Shown piece after piece: positions 18,193 to 27,706 of a DNA stretch of 64,000 nt (the stretch's first letter is position 1; every line of letters begins with the position of its first letter). The DNA lies in assembly GCF_000375345.1 (NCBI RefSeq), contig NZ_AQXD01000004.1, positions 60,054-124,053 on the forward strand, given 5' to 3'. The position numbers were made by a program, and so were the translations under genes. Under the pieces are notes generated by a model that was given only the letters and a program-made list of their open reading frames with translations, made no database searches and was not told the DNA's origin. This stretch comes from Wohlfahrtiimonas chitiniclastica DSM 18708. Lineage in GTDB: Bacteria > Pseudomonadota > Gammaproteobacteria > Cardiobacteriales > Wohlfahrtiimonadaceae.

Positions 18193-19608
18193 ATGAACAG
18201 TGTATTCATCACCCTCAGCAATCTGGCCGTCTTTGCGGCACTGTTGTATCTACTCTTTTGGATGCAAAAGAAATATTATTCATTCGCTAAACGCGTCTTT
18301 ACCGCCCTTGGGCTCGGCGTGCTCTATGGCCTTGCCATGCACTTCTTATACACGAAAGGCGCGCCAAGCTTAGTCAATACCGTTGCCTACATTGACATTG
18401 TGGGCACCGGCTACGTCAAACTCTTACAAATGATCATCATGCCGCTCATCATGGTGTCATTGATCTCTGCCATCATTCGTTTAAAAGAGGGTTCTTCCCT
18501 TGGCAAAATCAGTGCGCTTTCCATTGGCATGCTCGTCATCACCACCATGATTGCAGCCTTTGTGGGCATTGTGGTGGCGCATCTCTTTGGCTTAACGGCC
18601 GAAGGCATGGTGGCAGGTTCTGCCGAAGCGGCGCGCGGTTCTTATTTAGAAGCCACACAAAGCAATTTAGGCAATCTCTCATTTGCCCAAATGATCATTG
18701 ACTTCATTCCTGCCAACCCATTTTTAGACATGACGGGCGCACGCAAAACTTCAACCATCGCGGTTGTGATCTTCTCTGTGTTCATCGGCATTTCTGCGAT
18801 GGGCGTTGCGAAGAAAAAGCCTGACCTTTTCAAATCATTTGAGCACTTCATGCAAGTGGCACACGCGATTGTGATGCGTTTAGTCACCATCATCTTGCGC
18901 TTAACCCCATATGGTGTGTTAGCGTTGATGGCAAAAATGGTGACCATCTCTGAATTTGCAGAAATTGTTAAACTCATCAGTTTTGTGGCAGCTTCCTACG
19001 TTGCCTTGATCGCAATGTTCATCATTCATTTGATCATCATCACCGCCACCGGTTTAAACCCAATTCAATATGTGAAAAAAATCATCCCTGTATTGATTTT
19101 TGCTTTCACATCACGCAGCAGCGCCGCTTCCATTCCTTTTAACATTCGTACGCAAACGCAAGGTTTGGGGATTTCTGAAGGGGTGGCGAACTTCTCAGCA
19201 TCCTTTGGGGCAACAATTGGTCAAAATGGTTGTGGCGGTATCTATCCTGCCATGCTTGCCTTTATGATTGCGCCAACGATGGGTGTTGATCCTTGGACGC
19301 TCAGCTTCATTTTACCGTTACTTGTGATCATTGCCATCAGCTCCTTTGGTGTGGCTGGCGTGGGCGGCGGTGCAACGTTTGCGGCCCTCATCGTGCTTTC
19401 TGCCATTGATTTCCCTGTGGCACTTGCCGGTTTATTGATCTCCATTGAACCTTTAATTGATATGGGTCGAACTGCGTTAAACGTTTCAGGCTCCATCACC
19501 GCCGGTACTGTCACTGCACGCGTTTTAGGTGAAATTGACACTGAAACTTTCAACAGCAATGAACAAGTGCAATTAGACTCAGACTCAAGCACAAATGAGT
19601 TGAACTAA
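18193..19608 (+). CDS. tcyP: L-cystine sodium/proton symporter
   Basis: A 471-residue dicarboxylate/amino acid:cation symporter-fold protein. The text is closely like enteric TcyP (YdjN) throughout: GNGYV-type IVGTGYVKLLQMI, FAFTSRSSAASIPFN, GATIGQNGCGGIYPAM and EPLIDMGRTALNVSGS. It imports L-cystine across the inner membrane. Strong Shine-Dalgarno (AAGGAG) precedes the ATG, and the downstream reductase starts 10 bp after the stop. In the operon it would supply cystine that the reductase system or glutathione converts to cysteine. Confidence 0.95.
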   Translation: MNSVFITLSNLAVFAALLYLLFWMQKKYYSFAKRVFTALGLGVLYGLAMHFLYTKGAPSLVNTVAYIDIVGTGYVKLLQMIIMPLIMVSLISAIIRLKEGSSLGKISALSIGMLVITTMIAAFVGIVVAHLFGLTAEGMVAGSAEAARGSYLEATQSNLGNLSFAQMIIDFIPANPFLDMTGARKTSTIAVVIFSVFIGISAMGVAKKKPDLFKSFEHFMQVAHAIVMRLVTIILRLTPYGVLALMAKMVTISEFAEIVKLISFVAASYVALIAMFIIHLIIITATGLNPIQYVKKIIPVLIFAFTSRSSAASIPFNIRTQTQGLGISEGVANFSASFGATIGQNGCGGIYPAMLAFMIAPTMGVDPWTLSFILPLLVIIAISSFGVAGVGGGATFAALIVLSAIDFPVALAGLLISIEPLIDMGRTALNVSGSITAGTVTARVLGEIDTETFNSNEQVQLDSDSSTNELN

Positions 19609-19618
19609 GGAGGTCAGC

Positions 19619-20953
19619 ATGAGAATCATCATCATTGGGGCACAAGCTGCAGGCATGAGCGTTGCGGCAAAAGCTAAACGCATGGATAAAACGGCGGACA
19701 TTGTGGTGTATGAAGCGAGCGACATCACTTCCTTTGGCGCTTGTGGGTTGCCTTATTATGTGGGCGGTGAGTTTGATGACCCAACTTATATGTCTGAATT
19801 AACACCTGAGGATTTTGCCAAAAAAGGCATTACAGTCAAGACATTGCACACCGTTGAATCGATTGATCCTGCGGCAAAAACCCTTAAAGTCAGCCATGAT
19901 GGCAAAACCTTTGAGGATCATTATGATCGCTTGATGATCGCAACCGGCGGCAGCGCCATCATTCCGCCAATTGAAAATGTGAGCCTCAACAATGTCTTCA
20001 CCCTCAAAACCATGCACGATGGTTTAGCATTGCGTGAAATTGTACGCACAGATGCCATCCAAACAGTGACAGTAATCGGTGCCGGTTTCATTGGACTTGA
20101 ATTGGTGGAAGCCTTGGTTCACCTTGGCAAAACCGTTCATCTATTTGAGCGTGAAGATCGCATCATGCCTGAAGCTTTTGAGCCTGAATTGTCAGCATTA
20201 TTGCTCAAAACTTTAGAGGATCATGAGTCTGTGCATGTGCATCTCAATGAGTCAGTCACGAAAATCGAAGGTGAGCATACAGTGACGGGTGTCACAACAT
20301 CGCGCGGTCACTATCCTTCTGATTTAGTGGTGGTGTGTACCGGTGTGCGCCCAAACACAGCTTTCTTGAAAGAGAGTGGTTTAGCAATGCTCCAAAATGG
20401 CGCGATTCGCACCAATGAATATGGGCAAACAAATGTTGAGCACATCTATGCAGCCGGTGATTGCGCCACCGTTTGGCATGCTCAGCTACAGACAGATGTT
20501 TACTCACCTTTGGCAACGGGCGCAAATAAGCTTGGGCGCATCATTGGGGAAAACATTGTGGGCGGACAAAAAGCTTTTAAAGGTCTACTCAATGCCGCCG
20601 CTGTACAACTATTATCCGTGGAAGCTGGGCGCGTTGGGTTATCAAGTAAAGAGCTCGCTGCCCATAACATTCCCCATCAAAAAGTCATTTTGACGGATAA
20701 AAACCACGCCAACTACTGCAAAGGGCAAGCAATGCTCACCATTTTGCTCTTTTATCATCCTGACACTAAAGTGATTTTGGGTGCGCAAGTGTTTGGTGAA
20801 AATGGTGGCGCTGTCCATCGTATGCACGCTTTAAGCGTGGCAATTATGACAAAGCTCACCACCGATGATCTTGCCTTTTTAGACTTTGCTTATGCCCCGC
20901 CGTTTGCTCGCGTGTGGGATGCCTTAAACATTGCCGGCAGCATTGCAAAATAG
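19619..20953 (+). CDS. CoA-disulfide reductase-like flavoprotein
   Basis: A 444-residue pyridine nucleotide-disulfide oxidoreductase. It has the FAD motif near the N-terminus (GAQAAGMSVAAKAKR), a single redox cysteine at C42 in SFGACGLPYY as in CoA-disulfide reductases and NADH oxidases, an NAD motif GAGFIGLEL, a second FAD motif IYAAGDCA, and a C-terminal dimerisation domain. A perfect TAAGGAGGT ribosome site overlaps the tcyP stop. Substrate could be CoA disulfide, CoA persulfide/polysulfide or oxygen; no rhodanese domain is fused. Linkage to tcyP and an MBL hydrolase supports low-molecular-weight thiol or persulfide chemistry. Confidence 0.85.
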   Translation: MRIIIIGAQAAGMSVAAKAKRMDKTADIVVYEASDITSFGACGLPYYVGGEFDDPTYMSELTPEDFAKKGITVKTLHTVESIDPAAKTLKVSHDGKTFEDHYDRLMIATGGSAIIPPIENVSLNNVFTLKTMHDGLALREIVRTDAIQTVTVIGAGFIGLELVEALVHLGKTVHLFEREDRIMPEAFEPELSALLLKTLEDHESVHVHLNESVTKIEGEHTVTGVTTSRGHYPSDLVVVCTGVRPNTAFLKESGLAMLQNGAIRTNEYGQTNVEHIYAAGDCATVWHAQLQTDVYSPLATGANKLGRIIGENIVGGQKAFKGLLNAAAVQLLSVEAGRVGLSSKELAAHNIPHQKVILTDKNHANYCKGQAMLTILLFYHPDTKVILGAQVFGENGGAVHRMHALSVAIMTKLTTDDLAFLDFAYAPPFARVWDALNIAGSIAK

Positions 20954-20967
20954 TCGATTGACTGAAT

Positions 20968-20998
20968 AAAAAAACCGCAGCTTGCTGCGGTTTTTTTA
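20968..20998. terminator. Bidirectional terminator between disulfide reductase and alpha-2-macroglobulin genes
   Basis: Stem CCGCAG/CTGCGG (20975-20980 with 20985-20990, loop CTTG), extended by A and T runs on each side. It serves two convergent genes. Confidence 0.9.
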
Positions 20999-21002
20999 TG
21001 AT

Positions 21003-24000
21003 CTATGGTTTTGCCTCGATGCGATAACGCCCTTTGGTCACCATAATGTTTCGAAGCTCAGGAATGTACATATCCTCAAGCAACGTAATCGGCACTTGAT
21101 AATGCCCTGGCACTTGCGCCTCTAACACATATGCAAAGCGGTACGTTTCCCCAGCTTTCAGGTCAAACGCCGCCACATAGCGATCAAAGCGATACTCTTC
21201 ATGCGTGAGCACATTACGCGTTAAATTCGTGGCGTTGTACTGCTCATAAAATTCATCAACGTTGTCCGTCACTAAATTTGGATTAACGAGCACAAAGCCT
21301 GTGGGCACAAAATCAGCGAGCAATGCATTCGGTAGATTCTTTTCAGATTTGAGCATGACATACACCACAAAGTGCTCACCGACTGACAATGCTTGGGCAT
21401 CGCCTGTCACATAATCTTTTGCAAAATCCACATTAAAGGTACGCGCATCTAAAGCCTTTGAAGGATAACCTGAGATTTCATACTCTAAAAAGAGCGGCTC
21501 TTCTGCCGTTAATTTGGCAATGTGATTGGCATTGATGGGCTCATCAGGCGTCACTTCATCGGCTTGACCATTGATCAAAACAGATAACGGCACTGTATCC
21601 TCAATCGTATCGATGCCCACTTTAATGAGCGCATAGCGCTCTTGCGTACTGAAATATTGCTTTTGATTCAATGCATTATTGAGATCAACATTCAGCTGCT
21701 GAGTTTTGGCTACATCTGTAAACAAACCTTTCACCGTCAATTCATTGAGCACATTGATCGCATTTGCTAAAGCCGAAACACGCGTTTGATAAGCCCCAAA
21801 ATCACGCTGCCAACCCATAAAATCTAAATGATTGAGATAATTGCGTGCAGCCGTCGGATGACTCAACATTAAGTTTGCTCCCGCTAAATAAACACGGCTC
21901 AAAGGACTCAATGCGGCGGTATAAGGCTCTAAAAATGCAATGTCCGCACTGAAGATTTTACCTTCACGTGCCAATAACCATACGCCATAACTTAAATTAT
22001 TCAGTTCAGACTCACCTAATAGATAAGCACCTGCATTGTTCGAGGCTTGATACGTTTCAGTTAAGCGCTGCTTCACATAACGCAATCCTTGATCCACCAC
22101 CGTTGGGGAGACTAAACTTGGATCCTGCTTCGCCAATTGCGTTAAAAAGTCTAACGCATACACAGAGGTTGGGAAATAACTCTCCCCAGCTGTCCAAAAT
22201 GAGAAACCACCATCCTCACGCTGACGATCAACCAACTGTTTGACCACATCGCGCAGCATCTCTTTTTCCCATGCGGCATACTCTAAGCGCGGACCATTGG
22301 CAGTTTGATGGCTCGCTTCATAATTGCGATACACTTGCTCTTTTTGCCCATCTAACAAAGGATTGCTTTTAAACAACCATGGGAACGCTGCACTGGTCGT
22401 TTGCTCAGTACAACCATATGGATAACTGAATAAACCATCAGTATAAGAGAGCACATTCACTTGCGGATGACGCGATAATGTCAAACGCTCCTGATAGTTG
22501 CGATCAAATGGATCTGTGAGCGCCGCATTTCTCACCCATGTTTGACCTTTAGGCAACAATTCACGTTGATATTGTGTGGTGCGCTCTGTGATGGGATCCG
22601 TTCCTAAGCGATAATTGCGCTCTGCTTGATAACTTTTTGCATCAATTGACAATGCAATGTCCGCACCTTGTGTGTATTCAGGCAATGAAATCGGAATCAA
22701 ATGCTGACGACTTTCGCCATCTTTTAACGTGACCCTTTCAGCAAAATCCAAGGCCAATTCAGGGCTTGTGACATGAATTTTCACGTCATCTTTTTCACCG
22801 CTCAAATTGTGCAAAGACAGCGATACATTGCTCTCATCACCCACGCGAATGAAGCGCGGCGTTACGATGTCTGCCACAATGGGCGCGCGAATGATCATTT
22901 TTTCTTGTTGCTCACCCATACGATTGTTTGAAAAGACTTTCACCTCAACTTGCGCTTCGCCATTAAAATCAGGCAACAATAATGTCACTTCACCTTGTCC
23001 ATTGTCATCTAAGGCAATGAGCTCACTCATCAGAGAAACGGTTTTCATCTCGGTCATATTATCAATGCTTAAACCATCTTCAGCGGATGCTTGACCATCT
23101 CCCCCGAATTTTGGCACCAATAATGCATAAGCACCGCGTTTAAAGAGGCGATTGTAATAGTCGATGATGTCCACGCCATATTTTTGATGGGCAAAAAAGG
23201 CATCAAAAATGCTCATGGCGCGTTCAGGAATCATGTTTAAAATGCCTTGATCTGTAATGCTTACAGTGGCATACAGTGACTCTTGATCTGCATTTGGGAC
23301 AGAAATCTTAATGGTGGTTGGGCGATCCGGCAATGCCACTGTGGTTGCACTGACTTTTGGCGACAATAAACGATCCGCGCGATTCAAATGAATGGGAATC
23401 AAACCGAGTGAACGCACCACTTCTTTCTGCTTTGTGGTGGAGAGCAAGAAACCCGATAGATAAAGATCATGACGATTCCAATCCGCATTTAATGGTACTT
23501 TAACTATGGTTTGCCCCTTTTTCACATTGAGATTTTGGGTGTACAGCAATTGCCCGCCCTCTAACATCAACGTGAGATTACCATCTAAAGGTGCATCAAT
23601 CGTCAGGGCAATGGTTTCGCCCGTTTGATACGCCGCTTTATCGGTGGAAAGCGCCAAAGCATTGGGCTTCACCGCTGGCAATTGCCCAGATGAGGTGCTT
23701 GACCATTCAGCACTGAACGGATATTGCGTCACCATGCGGGAAGATAAATCTTCCACCTCTAAAATATAATTGCCCCAACTGTTGGGATTGACTTGATAAG
23801 TGATCGGTTTGCCGGCTGCTTTCACCACTTTTTGTTCACGAATTTGATAATTATAATTCTCATGGCAATCCCAGCCGCTGTTTGGGTTATAAACCCATGT
23901 GCAGGCGCTGTCCTTATATTTTAAGGTGAGTTTTAAATCACCTGTGCCATATTGCTGATTTTGCTTGGCAGTGAAAATCTCAAATGTGGCTTCTGATCCA

Positions 24001-25778
24001 TAGCCGAGCTCATTTTTTCCAAAGAGCGGGCGAATCACGGGCACCACATTGGTGGGCCAAAAGTCTGTTTTAAAACTGCGCGTGATGCCACTGGTTTGAC
24101 CATCTAACACCGTCACATTTGCCGCTAAACCCAAAACAGCAGAAACCGCAGGCAAACCTGATTCCACACCTAAAGATAGGCGCTGTTCGCCTTTACCTTC
24201 AGCATTTAATGTACTGTCATAAGCGATTTGATCCGTCACAGCATTGAATGGAAAATCGATTGTACCCACATACCAATCGGAATGACCTTTAAACGGTGTA
24301 CGATTGACGCGTAAATCCCCTTGAATCTTCACGCCATTGTGACTGGCAGGCGCGCCAAAAAGATAGTGACTATCCATGCCAAGCATCACATCATCATGCA
24401 GATCATATTGATCTTTCACACCAGACAATGTCAGTGCCATGCGCTCTGGCATGAATTCTTCAATGAATAAATTTAACGCACCATTGGGTTTTTCACTGGC
24501 GGCATCTGTGCGCACTTCCACGCGATAACGCCCTGTTTTATCCGCAGCACTTGTGGATAAATGGGTTTGATAAAAACCCGCTTCAATGGATTCAACCGTA
24601 TTGTCATACACCACTTTATGTTCAGGATTGATCAAACGGATGTTGATGGGCTGCTTTGGCAACATTTGCCCATCTTGATTGCGCAGTAAAATGTTCATGG
24701 GCATGGTTTCACCGGGGCGATAGAGCTCGCGGTTACTGTAAACATACGCCATTTGATCATTGTATGACGCGCCATCGACCGCATAATCATTGAGATCAAG
24801 GGCAATTTCTTTCAATGGCAAAATGGAAACATCCGAGCCCTTTTTAGCCACGACAATGTCATCACGCGTTAATTTTTGTGGAATGCGACAAACGCCATCC
24901 TTAAACCAACACAGATCTTCAGTGATGGCAACTTTGCCTTGATCATTGCGCCACACTTCAACCGTTGCCCCATCAATCGGCGTTCCTGTGGAAAATTGAT
25001 TGCCCACAATCACGGTTTCATTCGGATACAAACGAGCATGCAAACCCATGTCCGTAATGAATAAAATGCGCGTATCTAAATTGCGGCTGATTTCACCAGC
25101 AGCATTGACCGTAACAATGTATGCACCGGATGTAATGTTTTGATCCACCGGAATGTTGTGCAGTGTTTTTTTCGTGGTATCAATGTGACTTGGGGCACGA
25201 TAGCGGAAAATGCCCGCAGGTGTCATGTCTTTTACATAGCGGCTCAAATCCCATTGACTGATATTCGAGCCAATGTAAAAGCGCTCTAAAAATTGCGGCA
25301 AATGATCCAGTTTAAAAAACTCAATGTCCACCTCTTCCGTGCCCATCATCTCAATGCTGAGTGCACCTTGGGCAATTGGCATCACAGGACCTCTGCCCAT
25401 GATTTTGACGGAGGAAGACGCTTCACCCACATATAAATACTCACGATATTCATTACCGCCGTGATCCTTAAATGATCCCGATTTCACTAAGTAATCGCCC
25501 GCGCCAATTGGATAATATGACAAACGATAACCATCTTTACTCAAATGCCATTGACCCTTGGTGTCGGGTTTTCGCGTCCAATCTTCATAATCATATTTTT
25601 CAACCACAAAGAGCTTTTGCAATTGATCTTGTTTAAAAACTTGTGGATCATCAAAAAAAACCGTGACGGTTTCTTGATCATCGAATTTAGCTAAATTAAT
25701 GGAAGCCACTTGTGCGTGCGCAAACACTGGTAATGCGGCCAAAGCTGCCATCAGCAGCGAGCGTTTCAGGGGGATCAT
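21003..25778 (-). CDS. Bacterial alpha-2-macroglobulin family protein
   Basis: A 1591-residue periplasmic protease-trap protein. The start at 25778 gives a signal peptide (MIPLKRSLLMAALAALPVF, cleavage near AHA-Q) and has AAGGA upstream; the frame is open 23 codons further, without homology. There is no lipobox, unlike enteric YfhM. Macroglobulin-type beta domains fill the N-terminal half. The thioester motif GCTEQ at about 1122-1126 is intact, followed by the alpha/alpha-barrel thioester domain (W, Y and QREDGGFSFW) and the receptor-like C-terminal domain. In many bacteria this gene neighbours pbpC, with which it is thought to guard repaired cell wall; here pbpC is 2 kb away beyond katA. Confidence 0.93.
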   Translation of the reverse strand: MIPLKRSLLMAALAALPVFAHAQVASINLAKFDDQETVTVFFDDPQVFKQDQLQKLFVVEKYDYEDWTRKPDTKGQWHLSKDGYRLSYYPIGAGDYLVKSGSFKDHGGNEYREYLYVGEASSSVKIMGRGPVMPIAQGALSIEMMGTEEVDIEFFKLDHLPQFLERFYIGSNISQWDLSRYVKDMTPAGIFRYRAPSHIDTTKKTLHNIPVDQNITSGAYIVTVNAAGEISRNLDTRILFITDMGLHARLYPNETVIVGNQFSTGTPIDGATVEVWRNDQGKVAITEDLCWFKDGVCRIPQKLTRDDIVVAKKGSDVSILPLKEIALDLNDYAVDGASYNDQMAYVYSNRELYRPGETMPMNILLRNQDGQMLPKQPINIRLINPEHKVVYDNTVESIEAGFYQTHLSTSAADKTGRYRVEVRTDAASEKPNGALNLFIEEFMPERMALTLSGVKDQYDLHDDVMLGMDSHYLFGAPASHNGVKIQGDLRVNRTPFKGHSDWYVGTIDFPFNAVTDQIAYDSTLNAEGKGEQRLSLGVESGLPAVSAVLGLAANVTVLDGQTSGITRSFKTDFWPTNVVPVIRPLFGKNELGYGSEATFEIFTAKQNQQYGTGDLKLTLKYKDSACTWVYNPNSGWDCHENYNYQIREQKVVKAAGKPITYQVNPNSWGNYILEVEDLSSRMVTQYPFSAEWSSTSSGQLPAVKPNALALSTDKAAYQTGETIALTIDAPLDGNLTLMLEGGQLLYTQNLNVKKGQTIVKVPLNADWNRHDLYLSGFLLSTTKQKEVVRSLGLIPIHLNRADRLLSPKVSATTVALPDRPTTIKISVPNADQESLYATVSITDQGILNMIPERAMSIFDAFFAHQKYGVDIIDYYNRLFKRGAYALLVPKFGGDGQASAEDGLSIDNMTEMKTVSLMSELIALDDNGQGEVTLLLPDFNGEAQVEVKVFSNNRMGEQQEKMIIRAPIVADIVTPRFIRVGDESNVSLSLHNLSGEKDDVKIHVTSPELALDFAERVTLKDGESRQHLIPISLPEYTQGADIALSIDAKSYQAERNYRLGTDPITERTTQYQRELLPKGQTWVRNAALTDPFDRNYQERLTLSRHPQVNVLSYTDGLFSYPYGCTEQTTSAAFPWLFKSNPLLDGQKEQVYRNYEASHQTANGPRLEYAAWEKEMLRDVVKQLVDRQREDGGFSFWTAGESYFPTSVYALDFLTQLAKQDPSLVSPTVVDQGLRYVKQRLTETYQASNNAGAYLLGESELNNLSYGVWLLAREGKIFSADIAFLEPYTAALSPLSRVYLAGANLMLSHPTAARNYLNHLDFMGWQRDFGAYQTRVSALANAINVLNELTVKGLFTDVAKTQQLNVDLNNALNQKQYFSTQERYALIKVGIDTIEDTVPLSVLINGQADEVTPDEPINANHIAKLTAEEPLFLEYEISGYPSKALDARTFNVDFAKDYVTGDAQALSVGEHFVVYVMLKSEKNLPNALLADFVPTGFVLVNPNLVTDNVDEFYEQYNATNLTRNVLTHEEYRFDRYVAAFDLKAGETYRFAYVLEAQVPGHYQVPITLLEDMYIPELRNIMVTKGRYRIEAKP

Positions 25779-26163
25779 AGTGCCATCCTTTATGGTTGAT
25801 TGCTCAAAATTATCGCAAATATTGTGAGCAATTACTATGTTATCCACAGGGAATATTTACTGGATGATATAACGGAAAAATCTTGTTTATCAGCATCATA
25901 AAGATTATTAATATAGAGATATCTGCCCTAGATCACACTTTTTACACAAAAAGTTACCCACATTTCCATATCACATAAATATTTGATATGGTTATTAATA
26001 TATAAAAATTGCTGTATTTATGCACAAAGTTATCCACAGGCTGTGCAGACTCATAAATTTCCCTTATGAGTCTGCAAGATTCTCTTAATTAGCCTTTATG
26101 CTGTGTGATCGTTAGGATGGCTCTATAGATCAATCATCTGAATAACCAATAGAGGAGCTTCAT
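25779..26163. other. AT-rich intergenic region with a small DnaA-box cluster
   Basis: This gap between divergent genes holds TTATCCACA at 25840-25848 and 26030-26038, TTATGCACA at 26018-26026 and TTACCCACA at 25954-25962, around a very AT-rich stretch (25860-26015). It also has a perfect 12-bp inverted repeat (26045-26056 with 26064-26075, loop ATTTCCC, no T-run). It must contain the katA and alpha-2-macroglobulin promoters. It may be a DnaA-binding or titration site. Confidence 0.6.
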
Positions 26164-27609
26164 ATGTCAGAAAAATATTTAACCAGTGCCAACGGCGCCC
26201 CGATTGCCGATAACCAAAACTCCATCACCGCTGGCCGCCGCGGACCTGTGAGTTTAGAAGATTACCATTTAGTAGAAAAATTGGCGCACTTTAACCGTGA
26301 AAACATTCCTGAGCGTCGCGTACATGCCAAAGGTGGCGGTGCACATGGTTTATTTACTGTAACCCATGACATCACGCAATACAGCCATGCAGATTTATTC
26401 TCACAAGTGGGGAAAGAAACGCCTGTATTCATGCGCTTTTCAACCGTGGGCGGCGAACGCGGTTCAGCCGATACAGCGCGCGATCCACGTGGCTTTGCCG
26501 TGAAATTTTACACACAAGAAGGCAACCTTGACGTTGTGGGCAATAATACGCCTGTTTTCTTCATCCGTGATGCCATCAAATTCCCAGATTTCATCCACAC
26601 ACAAAAACGTGATCCACGCACCAACTTAAAATCACCGCGCGCCATGTGGGATTTCTGGTCTTTATCACCTGAATCTTTGCACCAAGTGACCATTTTATTC
26701 TCTGATCGCGGGATTCCAGACGGTTTCCGCCACATGCACGGTTATGGTAGCCATACTTATAGCTTAGTCAATAAAGATGGCGTGCGCACATGGATCAAAT
26801 GGCACTTTAGAACCAAACAAGGCATCAAAAATATTCATCCAAAAGATGCAGAAGTTTTAGGGGGCACCAACCCTGATTATGCGCAAGAAGATTTATATCA
26901 TGCCATCGACAGCGGCAATTACCCTAAATGGGGCGTGTACATCCAAGTGATGAGCGAAGAGGAAGCCGCCAATCGTGAAGAGAATCCTTTTGACGTGACA
27001 AAAGTGTGGTCACACAAAGAGCATCCTTTGATTGAAGTGGGTGAAATTGTGTTAAATCGCAATCCTGACAACTACTTTGCAGAAGTTGAACAAGTGGCCA
27101 TGGCGCCAAGCAACGTGGTTCCGGGCACAGGTTTATCACCCGATAGAATGCTACAAGGTCGTATTTTTGCATATGCAGATGCACAACGTTATCGCATTGG
27201 CACCAACTATCAACAATTGCCAGTGAACGCACCAAAATGCCCATACCACAATTATCAACGTGATGGCGCCATGCGTTTTGATGGCAACCAAGGCAGTGCA
27301 CCTAACTATGAACCCAATAGCTTCAGCGATGCGCCAAAGCAAACGGATCATAAAAATCCTGCCTACAATGTTGGGCAAGATGGTGCCGTTTATCAATACG
27401 ATCATCGTGAAGATACGGATTATTACAGCCAAGCGGGTAACTTATTCCGTTTAATGAACGATGAGCAAAAACAATTGTTGATCGATAACTTAGTGGATTC
27501 TATGCGCACCGTTGATGAATACATTCAACGCCGTCAGATCGCCCATTTCCTTAAAGCGGATCAAGCTTACGGTGAAGGCGTCGCTAAAGGCCTTAACATC
27601 AAATTGTAA
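26164..27609 (+). CDS. katA: Monofunctional haem catalase (small-subunit type)
   Basis: Converts hydrogen peroxide to water and oxygen. 481 residues, the length of small-subunit clade 3 catalases. The catalytic histidine is H54 in [12 protein letters not shown], the distal asparagine lies in [12 protein letters not shown], and the proximal haem tyrosine is in [17 protein letters not shown] ribosome site precedes the ATG. It is monocistronic, ending at a terminator. An OxyR site is plausible in the leader, but I cannot identify one with confidence. Confidence 0.95.
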   Translation: MSEKYLTSANGAPIADNQNSITAGRRGPVSLEDYHLVEKLAHFNRENIPERRVHAKGGGAHGLFTVTHDITQYSHADLFSQVGKETPVFMRFSTVGGERGSADTARDPRGFAVKFYTQEGNLDVVGNNTPVFFIRDAIKFPDFIHTQKRDPRTNLKSPRAMWDFWSLSPESLHQVTILFSDRGIPDGFRHMHGYGSHTYSLVNKDGVRTWIKWHFRTKQGIKNIHPKDAEVLGGTNPDYAQEDLYHAIDSGNYPKWGVYIQVMSEEEAANREENPFDVTKVWSHKEHPLIEVGEIVLNRNPDNYFAEVEQVAMAPSNVVPGTGLSPDRMLQGRIFAYADAQRYRIGTNYQQLPVNAPKCPYHNYQRDGAMRFDGNQGSAPNYEPNSFSDAPKQTDHKNPAYNVGQDGAVYQYDHREDTDYYSQAGNLFRLMNDEQKQLLIDNLVDSMRTVDEYIQRRQIAHFLKADQAYGEGVAKGLNIKL

Positions 27610-27641
27610 TTGTCAGTACTCCCCCACTGACATCGAGTTTT

Positions 27642-27667
27642 GCCACATGCTTGCATGTGGCTTTTTT
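27642..27667 (+). terminator. Terminator after katA
   Basis: Stem GCCACATG/CATGTGGC region (27642-27650 with 27653-27661) followed by TTTTTT. Confidence 0.88.
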
Positions 27668-27706
27668 GATGGAAAATCCGCTACAATTAGTTTCCTCTTC
27701 TCATTG

